NCBI RefSeq assembly: GCF_900205865.1
Contig: NZ_LT906662.1
Span: 806,001 to 870,000, forward strand
Direction: 5' to 3'
From: Thermoanaerobacterium sp. RBIITD
GTDB taxonomy: Bacteria; Bacillota; Thermoanaerobacteria; Thermoanaerobacterales; Thermoanaerobacteraceae
DNA: 64,000 nucleotides
This document shows positions 55,261 through 64,000 of the stretch, in pieces (position 1 is the stretch's first letter; every line of letters begins with the position of its first letter). Position numbers and translations under genes: made by a program. A model generated the notes under the pieces. It worked only from the letters and a program-made list of their open reading frames with translations. It did no database searches and had not been told where the DNA came from.

Positions 55261-57959
55261 AGTGAAAAAACTATCATCATTATGCTAACGTATTCGTCAT
55301 CTGATAAAGTCACGTTAAATGCTTCGTTTACAGGTTTTATGGAATTTTTTATCATTTCGTATTTTGATGCGTTGTCTTCTATGATTGATTTGCAATTTTT
55401 TATCCGTATTAATTCTCCACCTTTTAATACACGTTCTATTGCACAAGCCAGATGCAGTATTAACCCGATTATTTTATCGTTGTCGAGACTTACTTTGTTT
55501 TCCGCGATGTTTAGGTAAAATTCTTTAAAAGCATTGATGTATTTATCTGCATCAATATCTACGTTTTCTGCGATTATCTCTTTCATGTTGTTTATGGTGT
55601 CCAGTGCGTCTCTTGAATCAATCATAGCCTTTAAAGAACATAATTTTCGATTGTCAAATATATCAGTAGTTGAAATGTATTTAAGTGTATCATCGCCTGG
55701 GTCAAAAGCACTTACTACAGCTAATATGTTTTTCTCCCTTTTTATATTTTGCAGTTTTCGTTTAAACTCTCTTTTATCCTCTATATTTAGAGGTATGATA
55801 TCAATTCCTGCTGATTTTAAATCAAGTTTTTTTTCTAAAATAGATTTCAATTTTAAAGCAGTACCTTCGCCTGTTATACAAGCAGTTATTATGACGTCAT
55901 TTTTAAAACCATTTTGTATCTCAAAATTATCCTTATATATTCTTCCTATATACGGACTTAGATTTAACGCAGAATCGTATACTTCATCAAGAGTTGCATT
56001 TAATAAGGCTTTTCTTCCGGCTTCTAACACCATAGGTGTAGATGCCATTTCAACCGTCTTGACTGGAATACCTGTTTTCTCGTAGACCATGTCTCCAAAG
56101 AATACTAATGAGCCCATATCTACAAGCAGCAGTACACCTTTACCTTTATTTGTCTTCCTAATTAAATCGCATAAATTATTAAACGCAATTTCAGGTTTTT
56201 GATCGAGGGGCATATTGTACCCAATGACAAAATTTTCTCCCAACAATCTATTTGAAACATCTGTTATAGACGTAGCTGTCGATTCTCCATGCATTGCAAC
56301 TATTACAGTTACTTTTTCGTCATCTTTTTCTTGCCTTATATCAAGGCAGAGAAACATCGTTATAAAACCTACTTCATCTTCTGGTATGACAATGTTAAAC
56401 TCTTTCTCAATTGAATCTTTTAATTCCTTAGAAACTTTAAATTCGTCCCTGTATATCCTTTTTATATCATCTAATTGATGATTTTCTATTTTCTTTCCGC
56501 TTAATATCCTCTCAATGGAGCTTGCAACGTGCATAGAAAGTCCATACAGAGTTTTTTCACTGAAATCCCTCTTTAATATTTTTCTTGCATGATTCAGAAA
56601 ATTATCCACAATATCGACAATCCTTTTGTCAACAACTTTATAAAGCTCTTCCAAATTATATCTTTTTGCTTCGTTAATATATCTTTTTAAATATGTTTCA
56701 ATATCGAGACTCATAATAAGCTTTATATCATTTTCACTTATGCCCTTTTCCTCTAAAGACCTTCTCTTTTCTTCTAGAGCTTCATAAAAATTAAATGTCT
56801 TGCTGTTATCCGATGTAATAACAGTTTTTTGTTCTGTGGAAAATCTTATTTTATCATCTTTAATAAATTTATCTATATCATTTTTTTCTTCCTTATACTT
56901 AAAAAGACCTCTTCTTATATACTGCGGAAGGTCCTCTGTGTGTATACATACATCATTATCCCTGTTCATCATGAATCCAAGATACGCTTTAGCGGAGCAT
57001 AATTTAATGTCACTTTTTAATTGACCAATATTATTTGGACAATCATACAATAAAAGTGCTTTTAGGGCATTTGGTGTAACAAGGATATCATTTTTAATGA
57101 CAGATGCTTCTTCTATTATAAAGCTTTTAATAATATCATATCTTTCATCATATGTCCTTTCCTTCAATGATGGAAGATTTATCACCATTGGAATACGCCT
57201 AGTAAATGTCTTTAGAAGTATGGATTCTACATTTTCAGTTGTCGCACATATTATAAGAACATCTACCTTATGCTGTATATCTGTTTCGCCTAAGTGTCTA
57301 AACATCCCTTTGTCGATTAAGTAAAACAACATTTCTTGCCCTTCTGGTGGCAGCCTATGGACTTCATCGAGAAATAATATCCCTTTATCCGCTTTTTCTA
57401 CTATTCCAACTTTGTCTCTATCCGCACCAGTGTACGCCCCTTTTTTCACTCCAAATAGCTGTGCCATAAGAAGCTGCGGATTATTTGCATAATCTGCGCA
57501 ATTAAACGTTATAAACGGTGCATTTGCCTTAAGCCTTCCTATCTCTTTAGCGTATTCATACATTATCTCAGCAAACATTGACTTACCTGTACCTGTCTCT
57601 CCCAAGATAAGTGTATGAAGGCCATGTGGAGGATACATTATGGCTGCTTTAGCTTGTTGAACAGCATTTTTAAGACTTAAATTATAACCTATTATCTTAT
57701 TGAATACATCTTTATCTATTAGCTCATCATTTTTATTCAAATCATCAAATTTTATACTATATAGAACAGGTTTCCCTTCAATTTTATTTATTTTTCCATT
57801 CTTAAATAACTTGTTTAAATCACTAGACGCATTTGTTCTCTGTATGTTAAGTGCATTAGCTAAGTCTATAGCAGAACATCCTGATATTTTTCCTTCATTT
57901 TTTAATTGTTTTAAACAAATTTCTCTCAGCTTATCGTAAACCTTATCAATCCTCTTCAT
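55257..57959 (-). CDS. celR: LevR/CelR-type sigma-54-dependent PTS regulator
   Basis: The 900-residue protein has an N-terminal HTH (about 1-65), an AAA+ domain with Walker A GETGTGKS (120-127), the sigma-54 contact loop KKGAYTGADRDK and Walker B GILFLDEVHRLPPEGQ. PRD1 (about 430-535), an EIIA(Man)-like domain (about 555-690, VTVIVAMHGESTATSITDVS), an EIIB-like segment (VIITACITGEGTA) and PRD2 (about 790-900) follow. PTS phosphorylation of the PRDs would tune activity to sugar supply. It reads toward the sigma-54 promoter of celC-celA. Confidence 0.92.
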   Translation of the reverse strand: MKRIDKVYDKLREICLKQLKNEGKISGCSAIDLANALNIQRTNASSDLNKLFKNGKINKIEGKPVLYSIKFDDLNKNDELIDKDVFNKIIGYNLSLKNAVQQAKAAIMYPPHGLHTLILGETGTGKSMFAEIMYEYAKEIGRLKANAPFITFNCADYANNPQLLMAQLFGVKKGAYTGADRDKVGIVEKADKGILFLDEVHRLPPEGQEMLFYLIDKGMFRHLGETDIQHKVDVLIICATTENVESILLKTFTRRIPMVINLPSLKERTYDERYDIIKSFIIEEASVIKNDILVTPNALKALLLYDCPNNIGQLKSDIKLCSAKAYLGFMMNRDNDVCIHTEDLPQYIRRGLFKYKEEKNDIDKFIKDDKIRFSTEQKTVITSDNSKTFNFYEALEEKRRSLEEKGISENDIKLIMSLDIETYLKRYINEAKRYNLEELYKVVDKRIVDIVDNFLNHARKILKRDFSEKTLYGLSMHVASSIERILSGKKIENHQLDDIKRIYRDEFKVSKELKDSIEKEFNIVIPEDEVGFITMFLCLDIRQEKDDEKVTVIVAMHGESTATSITDVSNRLLGENFVIGYNMPLDQKPEIAFNNLCDLIRKTNKGKGVLLLVDMGSLVFFGDMVYEKTGIPVKTVEMASTPMVLEAGRKALLNATLDEVYDSALNLSPYIGRIYKDNFEIQNGFKNDVIITACITGEGTALKLKSILEKKLDLKSAGIDIIPLNIEDKREFKRKLQNIKREKNILAVVSAFDPGDDTLKYISTTDIFDNRKLCSLKAMIDSRDALDTINNMKEIIAENVDIDADKYINAFKEFYLNIAENKVSLDNDKIIGLILHLACAIERVLKGGELIRIKNCKSIIEDNASKYEMIKNSIKPVNEAFNVTLSDDEYVSIMMIVFSL

Positions 57960-58028
57960 AAAAAATACCCCCTACAAAAGGTATTATATCATAAATTAAT
58001 ACACATTGAAACACATTATTGATTTTTG

Positions 58029-58697
58029 TTAGTGTCAAGTAGTTGTTGGCAAATTCTTTTATGTCAATATCATCCATCTAATGTTTAGTATGTTATAAGT
58101 TTTCATGCAATTTCTTTTGCATTATTCTTCATACGTCTTGTAACTTCTTTAGTAATTTTCCTCATTTATATAATTTTTTAATTCACTTATACACCTGTTC
58201 CTTAGCATTTCTCTTATTACTTTTCTACAATTTTTCATTGAGCATCCTTCAAATGGCATTCTACCCTTATGTTCATGGTATATTTTCGATTTTTTGGGCT
58301 ATATATTTAAATCTGCTGCCGATAGTTTAATTTCTTCTTTTATTTCTTTTAATTTTTCTTCTGGTAATATTCCGTTAAAGTACGTGGCTATTACATTATA
58401 AAGCTTCCCACTTACTTTTAATGCTAACATCTTTGACAAATTGTTTACTCCTTTTTCTGGCCAGCTCATCTTGCGTCCTTTCATCCTTTGCACCAATATA
58501 TCGCATACATTATGCTCCATAATACCTAAATGCCTGTATACTACCCCTTCAGGTGGCTCAGGTAGTTTTATGTCCTCTCTTAAGTGATATAGTTTTAAAC
58601 CACTTTTATTGGTTACTAAAAGTTTTTAAGTCTTTTAATTTTGCTTTTTTCTTTTCATAATCCTTTTGCTTTATTATAAGTTTTGTTATGTATTCGT
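58029..58697 (-). mobile_element. ISLre2 relic, 3' end only
   Basis: The end GTTAGTGTCAAGTAGTTG matches the right end of the complete ISLre2. Moving inward on the minus strand the transposase C-terminus is readable in pieces: KDYEKKKAKLKDLKT, LPEPPEGVVYRHLGIMEHNV, MSWPEKGVNNLSKMLALK, then a stop and GRMPFEGCSMKNCRKVIREML. The left part is missing and frames are broken. It abuts the truncated symporter gene. Confidence 0.85.
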
Positions 58698-59321
58698 GGA
58701 TTTAAAGTATCGTTGCTCCTTGGCTCTACATTTGTTGTAGCATTGATTGTCATAGGATTTTGGAGTATGATTGCTAATAAAAAAGGATCTAAATATAACA
58801 ATTGATAATATCATCACTGTTTTATGCAGTTGCACTTATACCGCTTTGGTTCTCAAATACTTTTACATCTGCTGTTCTTTCAACAGCTTTTCTTGGTATA
58901 GGTCTTTCTGGAATACTCCTCCTCGATGTATTTATTTCTGATGTTGTTGATGAAGATGAACTAAGAACAGGTGCTAGAAGAGAAGGCATATACTTCGGCA
59001 TCAATGGATTTATGATAAGACTTGGAATATCTGCTCAGTCGGCTTATAATAGGTTTTATATTAAATACGACTGAATATAATGAAAATTTGCCATTCGATT
59101 CTCAGCCTCCTTCGGCTTTATTTGGTATAAAAATTATTATAACATTAACCCCACTCATTTCCATTTTTATAACAATATTTTTCTTCTCAAAATACCCACT
59201 TTACGGTAAAAGATTATCAGATGTCAAAGAACAAGTTGCTATGCGGCATGCAGAAAGAAATAAAGAATTAGTAAAAATATTAATTAATGGAACAGTTCGA
59301 AATGAAACCGTCTCTTTTTAA
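58698..59321 (+). pseudogene. C-terminal half of a GPH-family symporter, frameshifted
   Basis: The plus strand reads GFKVSLLLGSTFVVALIVIG, then, after a shift near 58800, LIISSLFYAVALIPLWF ... GISGILLLDVFISDVVDEDE-like sequence with LRTGARREGIYFGINGF, a hallmark of GPH/MelB-type transporters. Another shift near 59045 leads to FIGFILNTTEYN ... PLISIFITIFFFSKYPLYG and a normal-looking C-terminus. The N-terminal half has been replaced by the ISLre2 relic. Confidence 0.82.
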
Positions 59322-59382
59322 TGTCTTTTATTAATTTTCTTAATTTAATAAGAAGCTAATTTTTATGAGATAAAGTTCATTG

Positions 59383-59440
59383 GAGGCACTGCACTATTCC
59401 TTATTATATGATACTTTATGAAAAAAAAGTTTTTGTAATT
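59383..59440 (+). repeat. Junction repeat, copy 2
   Basis: Same sequence as at 45780-45852: GAGGCACTGCACTATTCCT at the start and AAAAAGTTTTTGTAATT at the end, with about 15 nt missing in the middle. It lies just after the symporter relic. Confidence 0.55.
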
Positions 59441-59457
59441 GGAAATAAAATAAAAAA

Positions 59458-59482
59458 GGGATATAAGTTGACTTTATATCCC
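59458..59482 (-). terminator. Terminator of the first oligopeptide-binding protein gene
   Basis: GGGATATAA (59458-59466) and TTATATCCC (59474-59482) form a 9-bp stem; on the minus strand a T run follows. Confidence 0.8.
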
Positions 59483-59501
59483 TTTTATTATTTTTCAAAA
59501 C

Positions 59502-61124
59502 CTATTTTTCTATATATACCCATTTCCATTCGTCAGATACGCCGACCGGATGTCTTACATATCCTTTCACATAATCCTTTTGTACATACGATGTTGATGA
59601 ATAATAAATTGGTGCAACCGACATTGCGTCAATAAAGATTTTTTCAGCCTTCTTCATGTCATCCATACGCAATTTAGCATCTGGAGTAGATTTAGCCTCG
59701 TTTATTAATTTATCATATTCAGGATCTGAAAAACCAGAGTCATTATTTCCTCCATTTGTAACCCACATGTCAAGAAATGTCATAGGATCATTGTAGTCTG
59801 CAATCCAATCATCTATAGCCATATCGTATTGTTTATTTTTAAGCCTTTGAAGCCTAACTTTAAATGCCATACTTTGTATTTCGACATCGACTCCAAGGTT
59901 CTTTTTCCAAAACTCTTGTAATGCCTGCGCTAACTTTTTGCCGGAATCAGAATCACTAGCTAAAAGTGTAATCTTAGGCAATTTTGTTATATTAAGTTCC
60001 TTCATGCCTTCATTTAATAATTCTTTCGCTTTATTTGTATCCTCGCTAAATAGGTCACCAACTTCTTTTCTGTATTCGTCTTTTTCACCCGGTATGCCCT
60101 TTGGAACTATGCCATATGCTGGTGAAGAACCATCTTTAAGTACATTGTCCGCAAGCTCTTTCCTATTTATCGCCAAACTAAATGCCCTTCTAATATTTGC
60201 ATTTTTAAATATCGGATTTGTATTATTTAATGCTACAAAATAAACCTCGCCATTTGGAGCATATTTTACTTGTCCTTTATATTTGTCAATATAATCACCT
60301 GTTACACCTATTTCGTCATATTTTCCGGTGTCGTAATTTTGTGCCAAGGTATTTAAGTCTTTCACTATATCAAGGTCTATTTCACTCAATTTAACATTAT
60401 TTTTGTCCCAGTAATTTTCGTTTTTTACCAATGTTAGATTTTGTTCATGGTTCCATTCTTTTAATTTAAAGGGTCCACTAAACACCATATTATCTGGGCT
60501 TGATGCTAATTTATCACCGACTTTTTCTACAAATGATTTCTCAACAGGAAGATATGTGATAAATGATGTCAGCCCTAAAAAATATGGTGTAGGCATCTCG
60601 AGTGTAACTTGTAATGTTTTAGAGTCAAGTGCTTTAACACCGACATCATCAGCAGATGCTTTACCTGAATTATATTTCTCTGCATTTTTAATAGGATACA
60701 AAATATAAGCATATTCTGATGCAGTCTTTGGATCTAATGCTCTTTTCCATGAATATTCAAAGTCTTGTGCTGTTATAGGATTTCCATCACTCCACTTGAT
60801 ATTATCCTTTAAATGAAAGGTATATATAAGTTTGTCCGGAGAGATTGTCCAATCCTTGGCTAAACCTGAGCCATTTTCCACTTTTCCGTCTTTATCTATT
60901 CTTACTAATCCTTCTAATACTGCATTTAAAATCTTAAATGATGTCATATCTGTTGCTCTTTGTGGATCTAACATAGGTGGATCATTTGCAAGGCTTAAAT
61001 GTAGCACCTGCTTGACATTTGAATTGGTGTTTGTCGTCGATATGTCTTTAGCGCTTTTGCCACACCCTGTTAATAAAATTGATAACACTAAAATAGCAAT
61101 TAAAGTTCGCGTAACAAAACGCAT
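59502..61124 (-). CDS. Oligopeptide ABC transporter binding lipoprotein (OppA family), copy 1
   Basis: The 540-residue SBP_bac_5 lipoprotein has lipobox LTGC near residue 21 and the family patterns PPMLDPQRATDMTSF, IKWSDGNPITAQDFEYSWKR, IRRAFSLAINRKELADNVL and a DDWIADYNDPMTFLDMW segment. It should bind oligopeptides, perhaps wall peptides, and deliver them to an Opp-type importer, which is not encoded in the window. It is a close paralogue of the next gene, from which it is separated by a possible terminator. Confidence 0.9.
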   Translation of the reverse strand: MRFVTRTLIAILVLSILLTGCGKSAKDISTTNTNSNVKQVLHLSLANDPPMLDPQRATDMTSFKILNAVLEGLVRIDKDGKVENGSGLAKDWTISPDKLIYTFHLKDNIKWSDGNPITAQDFEYSWKRALDPKTASEYAYILYPIKNAEKYNSGKASADDVGVKALDSKTLQVTLEMPTPYFLGLTSFITYLPVEKSFVEKVGDKLASSPDNMVFSGPFKLKEWNHEQNLTLVKNENYWDKNNVKLSEIDLDIVKDLNTLAQNYDTGKYDEIGVTGDYIDKYKGQVKYAPNGEVYFVALNNTNPIFKNANIRRAFSLAINRKELADNVLKDGSSPAYGIVPKGIPGEKDEYRKEVGDLFSEDTNKAKELLNEGMKELNITKLPKITLLASDSDSGKKLAQALQEFWKKNLGVDVEIQSMAFKVRLQRLKNKQYDMAIDDWIADYNDPMTFLDMWVTNGGNNDSGFSDPEYDKLINEAKSTPDAKLRMDDMKKAEKIFIDAMSVAPIYYSSTSYVQKDYVKGYVRHPVGVSDEWKWVYIEK

Positions 61125-61192
61125 AATACAGCCTCCTCTTTATTTATTGGTTTTTTAAATTATATTAAGTTTGTTTATTTAAATATAAAAAT

Positions 61193-61223
61193 AAGGGCAT
61201 TCCTTTATAACAGAGTGCCCCTT
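61193..61223 (-). terminator. Weak terminator after the second oligopeptide-binding protein gene
   Basis: AAGGGCA (61193-61199) and TGCCCCTT (61216-61223) form a stem of 5-7 bp with a long loop. On the minus strand a T-containing tract follows. Confidence 0.5.
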
Positions 61224-61290
61224 TGCACGAAATTTACATTTGGTATCGGGACTATATAAAATTATGCCCCATAAAATTAGTTACTAATCT

Positions 61291-62931
61291 TTACTTTTCT
61301 ATATATGTCCATTTCCAATCGCTATCAACACCTACTGGATGTCTAACCCATCCTTTTACATAATCCTGCTGCACATATGCAGTTGCAGAGTAGAATAAAG
61401 GACCAACAGGCATGTCATTCATTAAAATTTTTTCCGCTTCCCTCATTTTATCCATGCGCAATTTGTTATCATTTGTAATCTTTGCTTCTTTTATTAATTT
61501 ATCATATTGTGGATTTGAATATTTTACATTATTGTTACCAGCATCTGTTGTCCAGAGGTCTAAAAATGTCATAGGATCATTGTAGTCCGCTCCCCATCTT
61601 GTAAGACAAACATCATACTGCTGTTTTGAAAACATCTGAAGTCTAACTTTATATGCAACATTTTGTATTGTGACCTCTACACCAAGATTATCCTTCCAAA
61701 ACTGCTGTATTGCTTGTGCCTCTTTTTTTGCCACATCTGTATCATCTGTAAGTAATGTTATCTTAGGTAATTTTGTTATATTTAATTCATTCATTCCTTT
61801 TTGAAGGAGTATTTTTGCTTCTTTGGAATCCTCTTTAAAAAGATTTTCACCTGCTTCTTTTCTGAATTCTCCATTTAAACCGGTTATACCATTCGGCACA
61901 AATGCATATGCAGGTATAGAACCATCTTTTAATACATTATCAGCAAATGCTTTTCTATTAATAGCAATAGTAAATGCCTTTCTTATATTTGCATTTTTAA
62001 ATACCGAATTTAAATTGTTAAAACCAAGAAAATACGTAAATCCGTTTGGATGTGTTTGTACTTTATCTTTGTATTTGGCGACATAATCACCACTTATATT
62101 GATTTCATCATACTGACCTGAGTCATAACTCTGTGCCGCTGTATTTAAATCTTTTATCATGTCAAAATCAATCTCATCTAATTTAACATTATCTTTATCC
62201 CAATATTTATCATTCTTAACGATAACTATATTCTGCTCATGATTCCATGTCTTTAGTACAAATGGACCGCTGTATACCAAATTTTCCGGGCTTGATGCTA
62301 ATTTATCACCAACTTTTTCAACAAAAGACTTTTCAACAGGCAAATATGTAATAAAAGCAGTCAAGCTTAAGAAATATGGCGTAGGTTCCTGCAACTCAAC
62401 TTTCAATGTTTTATCATCCAAGGCTTTTACACCGACAGAGTCTGCACTTGCTTTTCCCGAATTATACGCTTCGGCATTTTTTATTGGGTACATGATATAA
62501 GCATATTCCGATGCTGTTTTTGGATCAAGTGCTCTCTTCCATGAATATTCAAAATCCTGTGCTGTTATTGGATTTCCATCACTCCACTTAATATCATCTT
62601 TTAAATGGAAAGTATATGTAAGTCCATCTGGTGAAACTTCCCAATCTTTAGCAAGCCCTGAACCTTTTTTAGCCTTTTCATTTGAATCCAATCTTACTAA
62701 ACCTTCAAGTACAGCATTAAGTATTTGAAAAGAAACGCCATCTGTTGATTTTTGAGGATCAAGCATTGGTGGTTCTTCTCCAAGATTTAAATGCAGTACC
62801 TTTTTATCAGATTTTTGTGAAGTCTGTCCTGTTTGATTTGATGATACTTTAGTACCATTATTACCGCAACCTGCTAAAACGCTTGTTATTAAAATAATTA
62901 ATGCAAGAAAGCAAACCAAATATTTCTTCAT
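61291..62931 (-). CDS. Oligopeptide ABC transporter binding lipoprotein (OppA family), copy 2
   Basis: The start is ATG 62931 (MKKYLVCFLALI), 7 nt after GGGGGG. The 546-residue lipoprotein has lipobox LAGC, EEPPMLDPQKSTDGVSF, the same KWSDGNPITAQDFEYSWKR stretch as its neighbour and RWGADYNDPMTFLDLW. The two genes look like a local tandem duplication with later divergence in the ligand-contacting middle part, so they may serve different peptides. No permease or ATPase genes adjoin. Confidence 0.9.
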   Translation of the reverse strand: MKKYLVCFLALIILITSVLAGCGNNGTKVSSNQTGQTSQKSDKKVLHLNLGEEPPMLDPQKSTDGVSFQILNAVLEGLVRLDSNEKAKKGSGLAKDWEVSPDGLTYTFHLKDDIKWSDGNPITAQDFEYSWKRALDPKTASEYAYIMYPIKNAEAYNSGKASADSVGVKALDDKTLKVELQEPTPYFLSLTAFITYLPVEKSFVEKVGDKLASSPENLVYSGPFVLKTWNHEQNIVIVKNDKYWDKDNVKLDEIDFDMIKDLNTAAQSYDSGQYDEINISGDYVAKYKDKVQTHPNGFTYFLGFNNLNSVFKNANIRKAFTIAINRKAFADNVLKDGSIPAYAFVPNGITGLNGEFRKEAGENLFKEDSKEAKILLQKGMNELNITKLPKITLLTDDTDVAKKEAQAIQQFWKDNLGVEVTIQNVAYKVRLQMFSKQQYDVCLTRWGADYNDPMTFLDLWTTDAGNNNVKYSNPQYDKLIKEAKITNDNKLRMDKMREAEKILMNDMPVGPLFYSATAYVQQDYVKGWVRHPVGVDSDWKWTYIEK

Positions 62932-63090
62932 GTGTGTTCCCCCCATGTACAATTCATTAAAATTATATCATCATATGAATATTAATTCAAAGAAAATTGT
63001 TTGCTTTATTAATAATTTTTAATAATTACATATAATTTACTATAACGTTATCTAAATATCCTTTATCATAAACTAAAAATCATAAATTTA

Positions 63091-63135
63091 AAAGGCACAC
63101 AATTATACATGTATGCCTTATGAATTGGTGTGCAC
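63091..63135 (-). terminator. Terminator region after the DUF47 gene with two alternative hairpins
   Basis: On the minus strand GCACACCAATT can pair with AATTGTGTGC and is followed by CTTTT. A shorter AAGGCA/TGCCTT hairpin (63114-63119 with 63092-63097) shares the same 3' arm. The long stem is the likely terminator. Confidence 0.55.
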
Positions 63136-63148
63136 TCATTATTTGTCT

Positions 63149-63763
63149 TTATATATCCTTAACAAGTATATGACCAAGTATGTCACCTGCTAAATCCATT
63201 TTATCTGCACAATTGCTTAAATGCCTATATATTTCACGCATTTTTAGGATGTATTTAATGTCATCCTTCTTTAACAGCTCTGCAAGGTATTTTCTGTAGT
63301 ATGATTCCATCTCATTTTCAAGCTTTTTAGCCTTCAGAGCACATTCCATTGACAATTTTTTATCTTTATCAAGATTATATACACTTTTATTGATCAGTTC
63401 TGTACCTTTATATATAACATCTATCATTTCTTTAAGTTCCTCTGTTGGTTTAAGTTCATATATTTCCATCTCCTTAACAGTCGTTTCGCAGTAATCAAGT
63501 ATATTGTCAATCGCACTTGATAGTGCATAAATATCTTCTCTTTCAAAAGGTGTAATGAATGTGCTGTCAAGTTCATCAATAAGCTCTTTTCTCTTTCTAT
63601 CTGCTAATTTTTCTATTTGTATTACATTATTTCCGTCCTCTTCCGTACCAGTTTTCATAAACGTGACAAGTGCCTGTACACCTTTTAATGTCAAATCAGA
63701 ATGTTCCTGCAGGAGTTTATAAAAATCGACGCCTTTTGAAAATAGCCAACTTAAAATTCCCAT
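63149..63763 (-). CDS. DUF47 (PhoU-like) phosphate transport regulator
   Basis: The 204-residue all-helical protein has the DUF47 pattern: SKGVDFYKLLQEHSDL, DRKRKELIDELDSTFITPFEREDIYALSSAIDNILDY with the metal-binding E/D residues, and a final MREIYRHLSNCADKMDLAGDIL. DUF47 proteins are encoded directly upstream or downstream of PiT phosphate transporters and regulate or assist them. Here it follows the transporter gene by 13 nt. Confidence 0.9.
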   Translation of the reverse strand: MGILSWLFSKGVDFYKLLQEHSDLTLKGVQALVTFMKTGTEEDGNNVIQIEKLADRKRKELIDELDSTFITPFEREDIYALSSAIDNILDYCETTVKEMEIYELKPTEELKEMIDVIYKGTELINKSVYNLDKDKKLSMECALKAKKLENEMESYYRKYLAELLKKDDIKYILKMREIYRHLSNCADKMDLAGDILGHILVKDI

Positions 63764-63776
63764 TCCAAGACCTCCT

Positions 63777-64000
63777 TTAAGTGAACTTTACAGCCAGATA
63801 AATTAATGATGATACTAAGAATGAAGCCGGTATTGTAACAATCCATGCCATTACCATACTTTTTGCAAATTGCCATCTGACAGCTTTTGGCCTCTCCCCC
63901 ACACCAACTCCTAATACAGATGAATTTACGATCTGTGTTCCGCTTGTAGGTGCGCCAATTATTGCAGCAGTTATAACGATAAATAAAGAAGACAATTGTG
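63777..64000 (-). CDS. pit: PiT-family inorganic phosphate transporter, C-terminal part (cut by window edge)
   Basis: The frame is open to the right edge. The visible 74 residues read SLFIVITAAIIGAPTSGTQIVNSSVLGVGVG, RPKAVRWQFAKSMVMAWIVTIPASF and a last span, the second conserved GAPTS-type repeat and C-terminus of PiT permeases, which import phosphate with H+ or Na+. Its operon partner is the DUF47 gene. Confidence 0.88.
   Translation of the reverse strand, partial: QLSSLFIVITAAIIGAPTSGTQIVNSSVLGVGVGERPKAVRWQFAKSMVMAWIVTIPASFLVSSLIYLAVKFT

Overview
The window is AT-rich DNA from a low-G+C Gram-positive bacterium. Shine-Dalgarno sites are strong, TTG/GTG starts are frequent, and the gene set (LevR-type sigma-54 activators, MsmX-type ABC ATPase, ISLre2, YaiI/YqxD, DUF134) suggests an anaerobic, probably thermophilic clostridium of the Thermoanaerobacterium / Thermoanaerobacter kind. 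That placement is inference from gene families. I saw no rRNA, tRNA or CRISPR array.

Layout. 1-14.4 kb is mostly housekeeping: an RNA methyltransferase pair, an AlaR-AlaT-like operon, a PepSY protein divergent from a two-component system, a BcrC-like phosphatase, and a Fur-family regulator with a ZnuACB zinc/manganese importer. Two decayed genes lie here: an amino-acid permease relic at 0.6-0.9 kb and an asparagine synthetase with its middle deleted at 7.2-7.5 kb. 14.5-19.3 kb is an uncharacterised leftward block: a LuxR-type sensor/regulator, an unknown secreted protein, a 9-codon ORF, small membrane proteins, a lipoprotein and a VanZ protein. Three of its genes carry single-base frameshifts, two of them at runs of seven A. 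Two near-identical long hairpins sit at gene ends, and a structured, G+C-richer RNA candidate precedes the regulator. 19.3-27.5 kb holds a DUF4143-type ATPase, a YiiX-like cysteine hydrolase, a TSUP transporter, DusB and a 1224-residue tandem 5'-nucleotidase behind what reads as a Pho box.

28.6-43.6 kb is a near-continuous leftward muropeptide / N-acetylmuramic acid catabolic cluster: MurR, MurQ, a sugar ABC importer (binding protein, two permeases, MsmX-like ATPase), DUF624, GNAT, PIG-L deacetylase, AmiE-like, NamZ, NagZ, MurK and AnmK. None of the hydrolases shows a signal peptide, so the cluster reads as import of muropeptide pieces followed by cytoplasmic hydrolysis, kinase steps and the MurQ etherase step. 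MupG (DUF871) lies just upstream.

45.3-59.5 kb is a rearranged beta-glucoside PTS region. A LevR/CelR-type activator reads toward a sigma-54 promoter that drives PTS EIIA and EIIB. A complete ISLre2 element separates these from EIIC and two GH1 phospho-beta-glucosidases. A second set (EIIB, EIIA, GH4) is partly broken. The edges carry fragments of an EIIC, a GPH symporter in two pieces 13 kb apart, a group II intron 3' end, an ISLre2 relic and a 60-70 bp repeat. The window ends with two paralogous oligopeptide-binding lipoproteins and the start of a PiT / DUF47 phosphate uptake pair.
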